Of a stretch of DNA of 64,000 nucleotides, positions 45,093 through 53,553 are shown one piece after another. Origin of the DNA: CBDBLK01 sp965243145 (lineage in GTDB: Bacteria; Bdellovibrionota; Bacteriovoracia; Bacteriovoracales; Bacteriovoracaceae); NCBI GenBank assembly GCA_965243145.1, contig CBDEUB010000002.1, positions 620,001-684,000 of the forward strand. The letters run 5' to 3'. The notes beneath the pieces are model-generated. The model saw only the letters and a program-made list of their open reading frames with translations, searched no databases and had not been told where the DNA came from. The position numbers were made by a program, and so were the translations under genes. The number at the start of each line of letters is the position of its first letter. The stretch's first letter is position 1.

Positions 45093-45665
45093 CTACAAAT
45101 AGTAGGCCACTCCCAAAAGATAGCTCAGCTTCCTCTGCAAACTGCTCAAAGGAGAGAATAAAAATAGCTCCGTTCGCAAACTCCAATTTTTATTGAACAT
45201 GGTTTCCATTCCCAAATTTAAACTGGCGTTGGCGGCACTATTGCTCTGACTGGGGCGATGAAAAGTGAGCCGGTCATTGCCATTGCGCTGCTCTGTGGTT
45301 CCTCCAGCACCCCTAATCGAAGTAAAAAAAAGGCCCAGGCCGTAGCGCAGGGAAACCGACGGTTGAATCAAATAACCCAAATCGAGCAGTATGTAGGTGG
45401 TGGTTTTAGAATAATCTTTGTTGTCGTTAGAACCGTGAAACACCAACCCAAATTCGGGAGAAAAGAGGTGGGATACCGGCGTTCTAAAGGGCATGAAATG
45501 ATTGAAAGAGAGCAAAGGGGCCAAATCAAAAGTATTTTTTCCCCCGTCGGCCTTGGTCTGTACGCTGCCGGCAAAGGGAACAAAACCGCCCAGGCCCACC
45601 AAGGCCCGCGCTTGGGGCATCAATAAAAAGAAACTCAAGAAAATAATCGCTCGCGCTTTAAACAA
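45093..45665 (-). CDS. Small outer-membrane beta-barrel-like protein
   Basis: The 190-residue product has a signal peptide (ending QARA) and alternating hydrophobic-polar strands such as FGLVFHGSND, TYILLDLGYL, LRYGLGLFF and LSYLLGVAYYL, ending in an aromatic-hydrophobic residue pair as in barrel proteins. It is likely an eight-strand barrel. Its stop is 10 bases before the protease gene, so the two are probably co-transcribed; it could help the protease reach or stay at the surface. No family name can be given. Confidence 0.6.
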   Translation of the reverse strand: MFKARAIIFLSFFLLMPQARALVGLGGFVPFAGSVQTKADGGKNTFDLAPLLSFNHFMPFRTPVSHLFSPEFGLVFHGSNDNKDYSKTTTYILLDLGYLIQPSVSLRYGLGLFFTSIRGAGGTTEQRNGNDRLTFHRPSQSNSAANASLNLGMETMFNKNWSLRTELFLFSPLSSLQRKLSYLLGVAYYL

Positions 45666-45705
45666 TGGCCCTTCCCTAGGTCAAGTTTTTAAGGCCCTGA
45701 TCTCT

Positions 45706-45733
45706 ATTTTACAGAGTGTGCTCCCAATCGCAA
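45706..45733 (-). promoter_or_regulatory. Possible promoter of the barrel-protease operon
   Basis: On the minus strand TTGCGA (45733-45728) and TAAAAT (45711-45706) are 16 bases apart, about 40 bases before the ATG of the outer-membrane-type gene. Confidence 0.35.
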
Positions 45734-45753
45734 ATAGTGGACTTTGATCCTGC

Positions 45754-47625
45754 CTATTCGCCGGATTTGGAAGACTCGGGAGATTCCGGAGAATCGGGAA
45801 ATTCTCCCTGATCCTGCATTTGAAGCATTTTACTATGGAGATTCCAATACTCCTCTTCTTCCTTTTCCCTCTGTTTGTTTTTATCGGGAGAAAAAAACTC
45901 ATTGACATATTGTCTCAAGAATTTTTTATCGGTTTCGTAAACTGAATGAATAAGCGCCCGGTAAAGTTTCTTCTCACCCTTTTCCAGGTAAATCCTATCT
46001 TTTTCGACCGGTATGATATGGATCGACATGGCCACTGGAAAATCAATGCGGAAATTGCCCAACGGGAGTTCTCTTTCCGTAAAAAAACTGATCTCGCTCT
46101 CGGTTAATTTATAAATCGTAATCTCGCTCTCCAAAGAGCACAGAGAGAGAGGATTTTTTCTATCTAAAAAATAGATTGGCCGGGTAAAATCATTAAACCT
46201 AAGATTGCGGTATTTGAGGGGGAAGCGTTTTCTCAATTCTTTGATTTTAGATTTAATTAAGGCCTCCTTCTTCTGCTTCCTCTTGGCCTCCCTCATTTCT
46301 ATCATTCCGCTCAAAGTATCAAGTTTGGCCTCCCCGCCGTAAGAAATCAGTAAGGGATAAGTATAAGTTTCTTGCAAGGCCTTGCTGTCCATTGTGGCGG
46401 CCCTAAAAAGAATGACAACTGGCCGATAACCATTCAAACTTTTAATTTTGGTGATCAGTTGAGAAAGTTTTTCCAATTCTTCCTTTTCTTCGCGGGTCAT
46501 CTCCTTTTCGCCGTCTCCTTCCTCTTTTCCTTCCTCCACATCAAAGTCAAAAACCAAGGCCTGGGATTCTTTGGCAGCATCAAAATCGACTTCTGGCCGT
46601 ATGCCAATAATATCGGGACGCATCAGCTCAAGATCACTCAAATCATCTCTCAGGCGCGTTTGAAAGTAGATATAATAGGGCAGCCCTTCCAGCGTTTTGA
46701 GATGGTTCTCTTTGGCCAGATTGATACTGCTGTCAACGACCAAAACTTTTGCTTTTTTATCCAACAAAAAGTCATCCACACGATTGCCAACCCACTCTTT
46801 GTGCCTGGCCTGGGAAACCTGGATACGGCCCTTCCAACTGTCTATTGAAATGTGGTGCGACCTCTTCATTTTGATCATTTTTTTGACTTTTTTGACTTCG
46901 CTCAATTCCCGCTTGATCTCTTTTTCGTATTCACTATATTCAAACTCTGGCCTGTCCACAAAAAGAGGTTCCAAATCGTAGCTGTATCTGAAATTGTATC
47001 GCAACCCACCCTGTTTGATGGATTTCACCCGGTATTTTTTACTGGGAATATTTTTGGCCGGCAGGCCAGAGGCCATCTCTATGACTTCGCCTAATTTCAG
47101 TAAAAAATTGCTCTCCACATGAAGATAATTTTCAGCAATAGAATCAATCCGCATATCATCCATGAGATGGGCCTTTTGATTAATTATGGCCTGGGCAAAA
47201 TTGGATTTCTTGGCCACATGGGGCATACTGACGGCCATGGGAGCGTAAACCATATCGTGGACTTCTCTGCCTTTGACAAAAACAAAATCTATATTGATGC
47301 CCCGATAGGCCACAATTTTGCGTTTGCTCTCGGAAAGCCCCACCAGGGGAATATTTTGAAAAAAATTATCTCTGCCAAAAAAATAGAGAAAGGCCAAAAT
47401 AATATCTTCATCAAAAGTAAAATCAAAATAGACGATTTGCGGTTTCAATTCCAAAAGACAGATCATCAAATTTTGAAAATCCTGCTGGCCAGAGAGAGAA
47501 AACTCAAAAAAAGAAAATTCTTTTTGAGGGTAGCGATAGGAAAACTCTCTTTCAATAATATTTTTGTAAGTCAAATCGAGATTGACGAAGGCCACTTTAT
47601 TCCCGGAAGAATTAGATGATTGCAA
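45754..47625 (-). CDS. Large cytosolic protein with receiver-like and PilZ-like parts
   Basis: The 623-residue protein has no signal peptide. Residues 10-130 look like a receiver-type fold (IVYFDFTFD, IPLVGLSES), and a second such part lies at about 290-430 (VLVVDSSI, PVVILFRAA) with a run of Glu/Lys inserted. The C-terminal part (about 470-590), with ISFFTERELPLGNFRIDFPV and a helical close, resembles a PilZ domain, which binds cyclic di-GMP, but the key Arg motif is not certain. The last 20 residues are Ser/Pro/Glu repeats. It is 23 bases after a winged-helix gene. The domain calls are tentative. Confidence 0.6.
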   Translation of the reverse strand: MQSSNSSGNKVAFVNLDLTYKNIIEREFSYRYPQKEFSFFEFSLSGQQDFQNLMICLLELKPQIVYFDFTFDEDIILAFLYFFGRDNFFQNIPLVGLSESKRKIVAYRGINIDFVFVKGREVHDMVYAPMAVSMPHVAKKSNFAQAIINQKAHLMDDMRIDSIAENYLHVESNFLLKLGEVIEMASGLPAKNIPSKKYRVKSIKQGGLRYNFRYSYDLEPLFVDRPEFEYSEYEKEIKRELSEVKKVKKMIKMKRSHHISIDSWKGRIQVSQARHKEWVGNRVDDFLLDKKAKVLVVDSSINLAKENHLKTLEGLPYYIYFQTRLRDDLSDLELMRPDIIGIRPEVDFDAAKESQALVFDFDVEEGKEEGDGEKEMTREEKEELEKLSQLITKIKSLNGYRPVVILFRAATMDSKALQETYTYPLLISYGGEAKLDTLSGMIEMREAKRKQKKEALIKSKIKELRKRFPLKYRNLRFNDFTRPIYFLDRKNPLSLCSLESEITIYKLTESEISFFTERELPLGNFRIDFPVAMSIHIIPVEKDRIYLEKGEKKLYRALIHSVYETDKKFLRQYVNEFFSPDKNKQREKEEEEYWNLHSKMLQMQDQGEFPDSPESPESSKSGE

Positions 47626-47648
47626 ATAATCCCCCGTGATAAACTTAT

Positions 47649-48080
47649 TTATGAATCAAACTCATTATAAAACAGGCCAAACTTGCTATCATTTTCCTTG
47701 GAAAAATATTTCCTCACAAAATATTGTCCCGAGCGAATGGCCATAATAAAATCCAATTCTTCCAACTTCCTCAAAGCAGTGTAAATCTCTTCAATGGGAC
47801 GGTTCATTTGTTTGGCCATCTCGGCGTGGCCAATGAGTTGGGAAATTCCATATTCCCTATAACGGTTGGGACGACACCAAACTTTGCGATACAAATACAT
47901 GAGAACGATAACCTCGACCCTGGACAATCTAAAATGAACCAGAATTTCGTCAAAAAAGAGGTCTGGTATTTCGCTGGTGGTGGGGTGATTCTGATTCTTA
48001 CTGTGATTGGTTTCCCGATCCCGTTTGCGAAGATTTTTCCGGGGGCGATGGCCTGCTATAATGGTGTGAATATCAACCAT
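47649..48080 (-). CDS. Winged-helix DNA-binding protein
   Basis: The region from residue 60 to the end has a helix-turn-helix with a wing: SRVEVIVLMYLYRKVW, ISQLIGHAEMAKQM, then IYTALRKLEELDFIMAI and GQYFVRKYF, as in MarR- or RepA-like factors. The N-terminal 45 residues are very basic. I take ATG 48080; the frame stays open to 48197, but that extra part overlaps the cca gene. It likely regulates the large receiver-like gene just after it. The family is not recognised. Confidence 0.65.
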   Translation of the reverse strand: MVDIHTIIAGHRPRKNLRKRDRETNHSKNQNHPTTSEIPDLFFDEILVHFRLSRVEVIVLMYLYRKVWCRPNRYREYGISQLIGHAEMAKQMNRPIEEIYTALRKLEELDFIMAIRSGQYFVRKYFSKENDSKFGLFYNEFDS

Positions 48081-48174
48081 AAAAACGCTCTTTGGAGAGG
48101 CCCACTCAAACTTTTTTGCCCGCATTGAGCACAATTTCATTATGCCAGAAAAACGCTGCGCGAAACACCTTTTT

Positions 48175-49500
48175 TCATTTAGGCAAACTTTGCCCATGAA
48201 CCGCCGACCAGTGACAATAAAGTTGCCAAACCCCTCGGCCCTCGCGCTCGACTGGAAAGCGTTGGCGGGGGGTTGCGCTTTGGCCTTGCAATTTGGCCGG
48301 GAAAAGACGCGCCACCCGCGATAATGTCGATGCCAAGACCGAATGAATTTTCTCTAGGCCAGACAGAGCAATCGGGTTTTCACGAAACAGTAGACGGCGC
48401 AATTTGCAAATTGATTTGAGTTGAGAGTCGGCCAAAAAGGATGCTCTATTGGAAGTCTCAAACTTTTGCCGCAGAACTTCACCATCTAAATCGGCAAGTT
48501 CCTCTAAAAGTCTTCGCAAAAGCATAAACTCTCTTAAAAAAGAGGCCTTTATTTGTGCTGTTTCCACAAAACGCGATAATTCCCCTTCTGCCGGAGGGCC
48601 ATCCTTACACACCAAATACAACAAAACTTGCCTCAAATCTTTGAGCACTGGGCCTGGGCCAAGGTGAAATTGCAAAAAATCCAACTTGGAAAACCAAGGT
48701 GGAACTGCAATGTGATATTGTTTGGCCCATTGAAAAAAAGAGCGGTTAAATTTTAAAAAGTCGACTTTGACAGCTTCCCGAAAAAAATGCAGGCGATTCA
48801 TCTTGGCCAGATTAAAAGAAGACAATTGGGCCAAAATATCTTCGTCGACAGTCCATTCCGGAAGCAAACTCAAGCGCACTAAGCGCAAAAAGCGAACTGG
48901 GTCTTTAAAAAAATCCGGCGAGCATAAACGCAATTTTTGCGCTTTTAAATCTGCCATCCCGTTAAAGGGGTCAATCCATTGAAACTCAAACGGCCCAAGC
49001 TGAGGGCGGTAGACAAACTCAATCCCCACAGCGTTGACGGTAAAATCGCGCCGTTTAAAAGATCGAGAATACGATTTGCCGGTTAAAAATTGTTCGGAAA
49101 ATTCGCCGTGGGCAAAGGCCATTTCCCCTTCACGGTAGTGTTCCAAGCGCGCCGGAGCAAACTCCAATACCTGTCCGCCGAGGGGAATGCGAAAAACCGA
49201 GAACATCAGAGCTTCTATCCTATACCTCCCGCACTGGGCCAAACGCTCCATCAAGACAGGAATTTCGTTGTCCCATTGTTCCTGAAAATGGAAATTTGGA
49301 TTGTTCAATTCAAAATCCAGATCGTTTCCCAATTCCCCAGTCAAAAGGAATTGCCGGACGGCCCCCCCCACCAGAGTGGAGACATAACCTTCCCGCGCTA
49401 GAATGGACAACAATTCGATGGTGGCGGGAGGACATTGGGCCAAAAGTTTGGCCGCTGACGCTTGATCCAAAAAAGCACCCGGTTTTTGTTCAATAGTCAC
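48175..49500 (-). CDS. cca: tRNA nucleotidyltransferase / poly(A) polymerase family (CCA enzyme)
   Basis: The enzyme adds CCA to tRNA 3' ends, or a tail to RNA. Its N-terminal head shows LVGGAVRQFL and NDLDFEL (the two catalytic Asp), RRDFTVNAVGIE, and then DPVRFLRLVRLSL of the neck. The Asp of the GG-V-R-D motif is replaced by Gln in AVRQF. The C-terminal half is helical and divergent, so it could be an A-adding or poly(A) type. It begins at GTG 49500, with a repeat-end sequence just upstream. The 441 residues are normal. Confidence 0.85.
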   Translation of the reverse strand: MTIEQKPGAFLDQASAAKLLAQCPPATIELLSILAREGYVSTLVGGAVRQFLLTGELGNDLDFELNNPNFHFQEQWDNEIPVLMERLAQCGRYRIEALMFSVFRIPLGGQVLEFAPARLEHYREGEMAFAHGEFSEQFLTGKSYSRSFKRRDFTVNAVGIEFVYRPQLGPFEFQWIDPFNGMADLKAQKLRLCSPDFFKDPVRFLRLVRLSLLPEWTVDEDILAQLSSFNLAKMNRLHFFREAVKVDFLKFNRSFFQWAKQYHIAVPPWFSKLDFLQFHLGPGPVLKDLRQVLLYLVCKDGPPAEGELSRFVETAQIKASFLREFMLLRRLLEELADLDGEVLRQKFETSNRASFLADSQLKSICKLRRLLFRENPIALSGLEKIHSVLASTLSRVARLFPAKLQGQSATPRQRFPVEREGRGVWQLYCHWSAVHGQSLPK

Positions 49501-49514
49501 TGTAACTACTCACA
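49501..49514 (-). repeat. Solitary repeat end near the cca start
   Basis: TGTAACTACTCACA (49501-49514) matches the element end GGTAACTGCTCACA at 12 of 14 bases. It touches the GTG start codon of cca, 28 bases from the complete copy 2. Confidence 0.5.
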
Positions 49515-49542
49515 TGTAAATAAAAAATTGCGACAAGAGCAC

Positions 49543-49671
49543 GGTAGCTGCTTGCGATTTAGGTCAGATTGGGGTGAAGCGAGACAGAGCGACTGAGGCG
49601 TACAAAAAGTACGCTGCAAGGAGCGATGGTGAAGCTGAACCACAAGATGGCCTGAAGCGTGAGCAGTTACC
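49543..49671 (+). repeat. Modular hairpin repeat, copy 2 (129 bp)
   Basis: Ends: GGTAGCTGCTTGCG (49543-49556) and CGTGAGCAGTTACC (49658-49671), inverted with 11 of 14 matching. The inside shares TTTAGGTCAGATTGGGG and GAAGCGAGACAGAGCGACTG with copy 1, then a hairpin GCGTAC-AAAAA-GTACGC (49598-49614) and AAGATGGCCTGAAG. The 69-base middle part with two more hairpins seen in copy 1 is missing. It lies between fusA and cca, ending one base before the fusA stop codon. Confidence 0.9.
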
Positions 49672-49672
49672 A

Positions 49673-51841
49673 TTAATCGTCAGAGGCCAGCTTCTCCTTC
49701 CGCTTCACCATCACCTCTTCTTGAATGTTGGGCGGGCATTCGGCATAGCGGGAAAACTCCATGGTGTAGGTCGCCTTGCCGGCGGAGAAAGAGCGCAAGT
49801 CGGAAGAATAGCCAAACATTTCGGCCAGGGGAACTTCGGCATTGACGGTAATTTCTCCGCCAGCATCGGATTCGGAACCTTGAATCAGGCCCCGCCGCGA
49901 AGAGAGATCACCGATAATTGTGCCCTGATACTCGTCGGGTGTGGCCACTTCCACTTTCATCACCGGCTCCAACAAAACCGGAGAGGCCTGGTTGATCGCC
50001 TGGCGCATGGCCTGGCGGGAGGCAATCCTAAAGGCCATATCGGAGGAGTCTACATCGTGATAACGGCCATCACGGAGAAATATCTCACAGTTGATCACCG
50101 GAAAGGCCGCCAGTGGCCCCTTGTCGGTGACATCCTGAAAACCCTTTTCGCAGGCACCAATATATTCATTGGGGATGGCCCCACCGCGGATTTGGTTGTG
50201 AAAGCGAAAGACCTGGTCTTCGCTCTCTTTATTTTCTGCAGTCAGAGGCCGCAAGAGGCCCACCACCTGGCCGAATTGGCCAGAGCCTCCGGTTTGTTTT
50301 TTGTGGAGGTAATCAAACTTGGCCTCCTGGCGAATAGTCTCCCGGTAGTTGACTTGGGGTGTGCCCACGGTGACGCCGCAACTGTACTCGCGCTTCAAGC
50401 GCTCCACATAGATTTCCAAGTGCAACTCGCCCATGCCGGCGATTCGCGTCTCCCCCGATTCCTCATCGGTGTAGACATGAAAGGTGGGGTCTTCTTTCAA
50501 AAAGCGTTGCAACCCCTTGGCCAATTTGGCCTGATCGGCCTTGTCCTGAACCGCCACTGAAAGCTCGATCACCGGAATGGGAACATGAATTCCCTCGCAA
50601 GAAATGTGGGTGAGTTCTTCATCGCCCACAAAGGTATCCCCCGAAGCGCAGTCTATGCCCACCAGGGCGACAATGTCTCCGGCGTGGGCCTCGGTGATAT
50701 TTTCCCGGTCGTTGGAATTCATGCGCACGATGCGGCCGATGCGCATTTTCTTTCCGGTGCGGGTGTTGTAGACGGTATCGCCTTTATTCAAACGCCCCTG
50801 GTAGATGCGAATGTAGGTGAGCTGGCCAAATTGCTCGTCGGTAATCTTAAAGGCCATCATCACCAGGCCAGCATCGGGATTGGGTTCGAGGGCCACCACC
50901 GCATCTTCACCAGTGGCCCCCTCTTTTTTAGCAGTGGGTTTTTCACACTCCAGGGGAGAGGGCAAGTAACGAACTACCGCATCGATCAAGGGCTGCACCC
51001 CCTTGTTTTTGAAGGCGGAACCCATAAACACAGGGGTCAAGGCCTGCTGGTTGACTCCCGCTTTAATGCATTTGTGGATTTCTTCCTCGCTCAACTCTTC
51101 CCCTTCCAAATATTTTTCCATCACCGCATCGTCAAATTCGGCGATCTTGTCCAGCATTTCCGCGCGCAAACTCTCCACTTCGCCCTGCAATTCAGAGGGA
51201 CAGTCTTCGATCCGCACGGTTTCCCCATTGTCGCCGTCGAAGTAATAACTCTTGCGGGTGATCAAATCCACCACTCCACAAAATTTTTCCTCGCGGCCGA
51301 TCGGATACTGCACCAAAACCGCGTTGTGGCCCAACTTTTCGGCCAGGGCATTTCGGCCCTTAAAGGGATCGGCCCCCATGCGATCCATTTTGTTGAGAAA
51401 GGCCAGGCGGGGAACCCGGTAGCGCTTCATTTGGCGGTCGACGGTGATAGATTGGGACTGCACTCCCGCCACCGAACACAAGACCAAGATGGCCCCGTCG
51501 AGCACCCGCAGGGAGCGCTCCACCTCCACCGTAAAATCCACATGCCCGGGAGTGTCGATAATGTTCACCCGCGCCTCTTTGTCCACGCCGGCGGCAAAGT
51601 TAATGCCCTTGTCCTCCGAACCTCGCCAAAAGACCGTAGTGGCCGCCGAGGTGATGGTGATGCCCTTTTCCTTTTCCAATTCCATGTGATCCATCTTGGC
51701 CCCGTCGCCCCCCCCGCGCACATCCTCGATTTTGTGGATTTTGTCGCAATAAAAGAGGATTCTCTCGGTCAGGGTGGTCTTGCCCGAATCAATGTGGGCG
51801 GAAATGCCAATATTTCTGGTTTTGGCCATCAATTTCATCAC
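49673..51841 (-). CDS. fusA: Elongation factor G, mitochondrial-EFG1-like type
   Basis: EF-G is the GTPase that moves tRNA and mRNA through the ribosome. The G motifs are AHIDSGKTT, DTPGHVDF and NKMDRMG. The switch region MDHMELEKEKGITITSAAT and VAGVQSQSITVDRQMKRY resemble the mitochondrial EFG1/spdEFG1 branch rather than typical bacterial FusA. Domains II-V follow to residue 722, a normal length. AGAGGAG lies before a GTG-ATG pair (51841 and 51838). The stop touches repeat copy 2. Confidence 0.94.
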   Translation of the reverse strand: MMKLMAKTRNIGISAHIDSGKTTLTERILFYCDKIHKIEDVRGGGDGAKMDHMELEKEKGITITSAATTVFWRGSEDKGINFAAGVDKEARVNIIDTPGHVDFTVEVERSLRVLDGAILVLCSVAGVQSQSITVDRQMKRYRVPRLAFLNKMDRMGADPFKGRNALAEKLGHNAVLVQYPIGREEKFCGVVDLITRKSYYFDGDNGETVRIEDCPSELQGEVESLRAEMLDKIAEFDDAVMEKYLEGEELSEEEIHKCIKAGVNQQALTPVFMGSAFKNKGVQPLIDAVVRYLPSPLECEKPTAKKEGATGEDAVVALEPNPDAGLVMMAFKITDEQFGQLTYIRIYQGRLNKGDTVYNTRTGKKMRIGRIVRMNSNDRENITEAHAGDIVALVGIDCASGDTFVGDEELTHISCEGIHVPIPVIELSVAVQDKADQAKLAKGLQRFLKEDPTFHVYTDEESGETRIAGMGELHLEIYVERLKREYSCGVTVGTPQVNYRETIRQEAKFDYLHKKQTGGSGQFGQVVGLLRPLTAENKESEDQVFRFHNQIRGGAIPNEYIGACEKGFQDVTDKGPLAAFPVINCEIFLRDGRYHDVDSSDMAFRIASRQAMRQAINQASPVLLEPVMKVEVATPDEYQGTIIGDLSSRRGLIQGSESDAGGEITVNAEVPLAEMFGYSSDLRSFSAGKATYTMEFSRYAECPPNIQEEVMVKRKEKLASDD

Positions 51842-52010
51842 ATGCTCCTCTGCTCAAATAGATTTGGCCCAAAATACCCTTTTCTCAAGGCCCAATTTGG
51901 CCAGTCTCATGGGGAAGATAACCCAACGGGATACAATTTTCAAACCTGGGCCAGTAAGCTATGACGCAGTTTGTAATTTTAATTATGAACTTAACCAGTA
52001 AAATGAGAAA

Positions 52011-52211
52011 GTGAAAATCGAATACAACAAAAAAATGGACATTTTAGTCCTCACATTCTCTGATCGCACCATTGAGGAAAGCGATGAAGTCAATCCAGGA
52101 ATGATCTTTGATTACGACAAAAATGAAAATGTCGTCTCCATTGAAATCTTAGATGCGTCGGAAAAAGTCACCAATCCTGAAAAAGTTAAATTGAAAGTCA
52201 CTGGAACATAG
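52011..52211 (+). CDS. DUF2283 protein
   Basis: A 66-residue protein of the DUF2283 family: KIEYNKKMDILVLTFSD, then EVNPGMIFDYDKNENVVSIE and ILDASEKV, matching the family pattern. Many DUF2283 genes lie next to DUF4258 genes, like small toxin-antitoxin pairs, but no partner is seen here. It starts at GTG 52011. The base composition is AT-rich, as in the two genes that follow. Confidence 0.85.
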   Translation: MKIEYNKKMDILVLTFSDRTIEESDEVNPGMIFDYDKNENVVSIEILDASEKVTNPEKVKLKVTGT

Positions 52212-52247
52212 GAAAATCCTACAAAGCATTTTTCGGCAAGAATTAAC

Positions 52248-53216
52248 TCATTCCGAACGGGGTGGTGAATTTAAGAGCGACCGCGTGACTTCTATGACTT
52301 TTAATTCTCGGGAAGAGGCCTCTTGATTGATAAAACCCGTGTTTTGAGTATCAAACATGGCCTTGGTCAATTCCAGCAAGATGGCGTTAGATATTTCTCT
52401 GTCGGAATCATTTTGCGTTTTTTCCAGTGACGATAGAATTTCCTTATGCGACTTAATCGCATTATACCGATGAGTATTTAAAGTGAATTGATGTCTGAGG
52501 GCCAAGTATTCCCTTCTCAACAAAGTGATCACTAAAATCATAATGGAGAATATAAAAACTTTGTTGAGCACATTCCCCTTGATGATCAACTCGGGCAGAG
52601 TTTGGGCCACAATATTATCGGGTATTTTAAATGTACAGTATGCCAATCCAGCACAAGCAATTGCAGAGGCGATGGTCAGGCCAAAATATACCCATGCCCA
52701 ACGCTGATTGCGTTTCGCTTCGTTCTTAAAAAAATCGCCGTATTGTGAGGCTTCTCTTTTTATCATCTGGCCCTGTTTCTGACTCTCAAGTTCCCTAACT
52801 TTGTTAATATTTCCTTCTAATTCTTTTATGATCCTTTGATACTTTTCTAAATTATTATCGAGGGCATGGTTTGAATCAAAAAAATCAAGAAATGGTTTCA
52901 ACGATAAAATAATTTTTTTCCATTCCTCTTCTCTTTCAATAACCTGTTCTATCATATTTTGATTTTGGCCAACATCTTGATGATCATTTTTAATGTAATT
53001 TACTAAACTTTGAAATTCTGGAAGATGCGCTTCCAATTTTCTCCTCTCATTTCGAGGTAATTCCTGTAATTGAGGATGGTTGATGATGAAATCAATAATT
53101 TTTCGGATAGTATTCAAATGAGGTTTAAGTGCCTTGAGATGATGATCTCCGAGGTCACTTCTTAATAATTTGTCCCAATCTATTTTTTTATAGTTTTCGA
53201 CAAGTTCTTTATTCAT
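52248..53216 (-). CDS. Coiled-coil protein with two membrane segments
   Basis: The protein (about 322 residues from ATG 53216) has a long charged helical N-terminal part (about 20-170) and membrane segments near WVYFGLTIASAIACAGLAYC and VFIFSIMILVITLL, followed by a helical C-terminal tail. The frame is open upstream to 53282, but that part overlaps the preceding gene. No enzyme motif is seen. The start overlaps the end of the preceding small gene by 8 bases. The AT-rich sequence suggests transfer. It may be a membrane effector or a sensor partner. Confidence 0.65.
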   Translation of the reverse strand: MNKELVENYKKIDWDKLLRSDLGDHHLKALKPHLNTIRKIIDFIINHPQLQELPRNERRKLEAHLPEFQSLVNYIKNDHQDVGQNQNMIEQVIEREEEWKKIILSLKPFLDFFDSNHALDNNLEKYQRIIKELEGNINKVRELESQKQGQMIKREASQYGDFFKNEAKRNQRWAWVYFGLTIASAIACAGLAYCTFKIPDNIVAQTLPELIIKGNVLNKVFIFSIMILVITLLRREYLALRHQFTLNTHRYNAIKSHKEILSSLEKTQNDSDREISNAILLELTKAMFDTQNTGFINQEASSRELKVIEVTRSLLNSPPRSE

Positions 53217-53493
53217 AACTAGAAAATTGCCGGTTGATATGAATACTCCCCAACCAAACATCCGAAATAATGCGAGCATCATTGGCCACTGAGCGGGGGA
53301 GAACTTTCACAAAATCCCCTTGGGACAACCATTTTTCCAATTCTTCTTTTTCCGTTTGTTCACCCACCCCTTTTAGCTTAATAAACCAGGTGTCCTCAAC
53401 TTCGATAACATTTGGGGCGATCAGTTTTGTGACTCTGTAATAACCTGCTTCCAGTAAATCGCACTCGGCCAACAATGTTTCAGTTTGTGACAA
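53209..53493 (-). CDS. Small protein, possibly a reduced SNase-like OB fold
   Basis: It starts at a TTG with AGGAG six bases before it. The 94 residues include NVIEVEDTWFIKLKGVGEQ, GDFVKVLPRS and DVWLGSIHINRQ, which resemble the strands of a staphylococcal-nuclease-like OB fold, but the usual catalytic Arg and Asp are not evident. Its last 8 bases overlap the membrane gene, so they are one operon. The function is unknown. Confidence 0.55.
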   Translation of the reverse strand: MSQTETLLAECDLLEAGYYRVTKLIAPNVIEVEDTWFIKLKGVGEQTEKEELEKWLSQGDFVKVLPRSVANDARIISDVWLGSIHINRQFSSYE

Positions 53494-53514
53494 TTTATGC
53501 TCCTCTGTAAAACA

Positions 53515-53543
53515 ATCATACTTTTTGCAGATGAGTGTGTCAA
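53515..53543 (-). promoter_or_regulatory. Near-consensus sigma-70 promoter of the two-gene AT-rich operon
   Basis: On the minus strand TTGACA (53543-53538) is followed after 17 bases by TATGAT (53520-53515), about 20 bases before the TTG start. The -35 lies in ACTCTTGACACA, the same 12 bases as in the promoter at 18544-18572. Confidence 0.75.
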
Positions 53544-53553
53544 GAGTAACGGC

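Noticed and set aside
52011..52211. A DUF2283-DUF4258 toxin-antitoxin pair.
   Set aside because: No DUF4258-like frame is present on either side.
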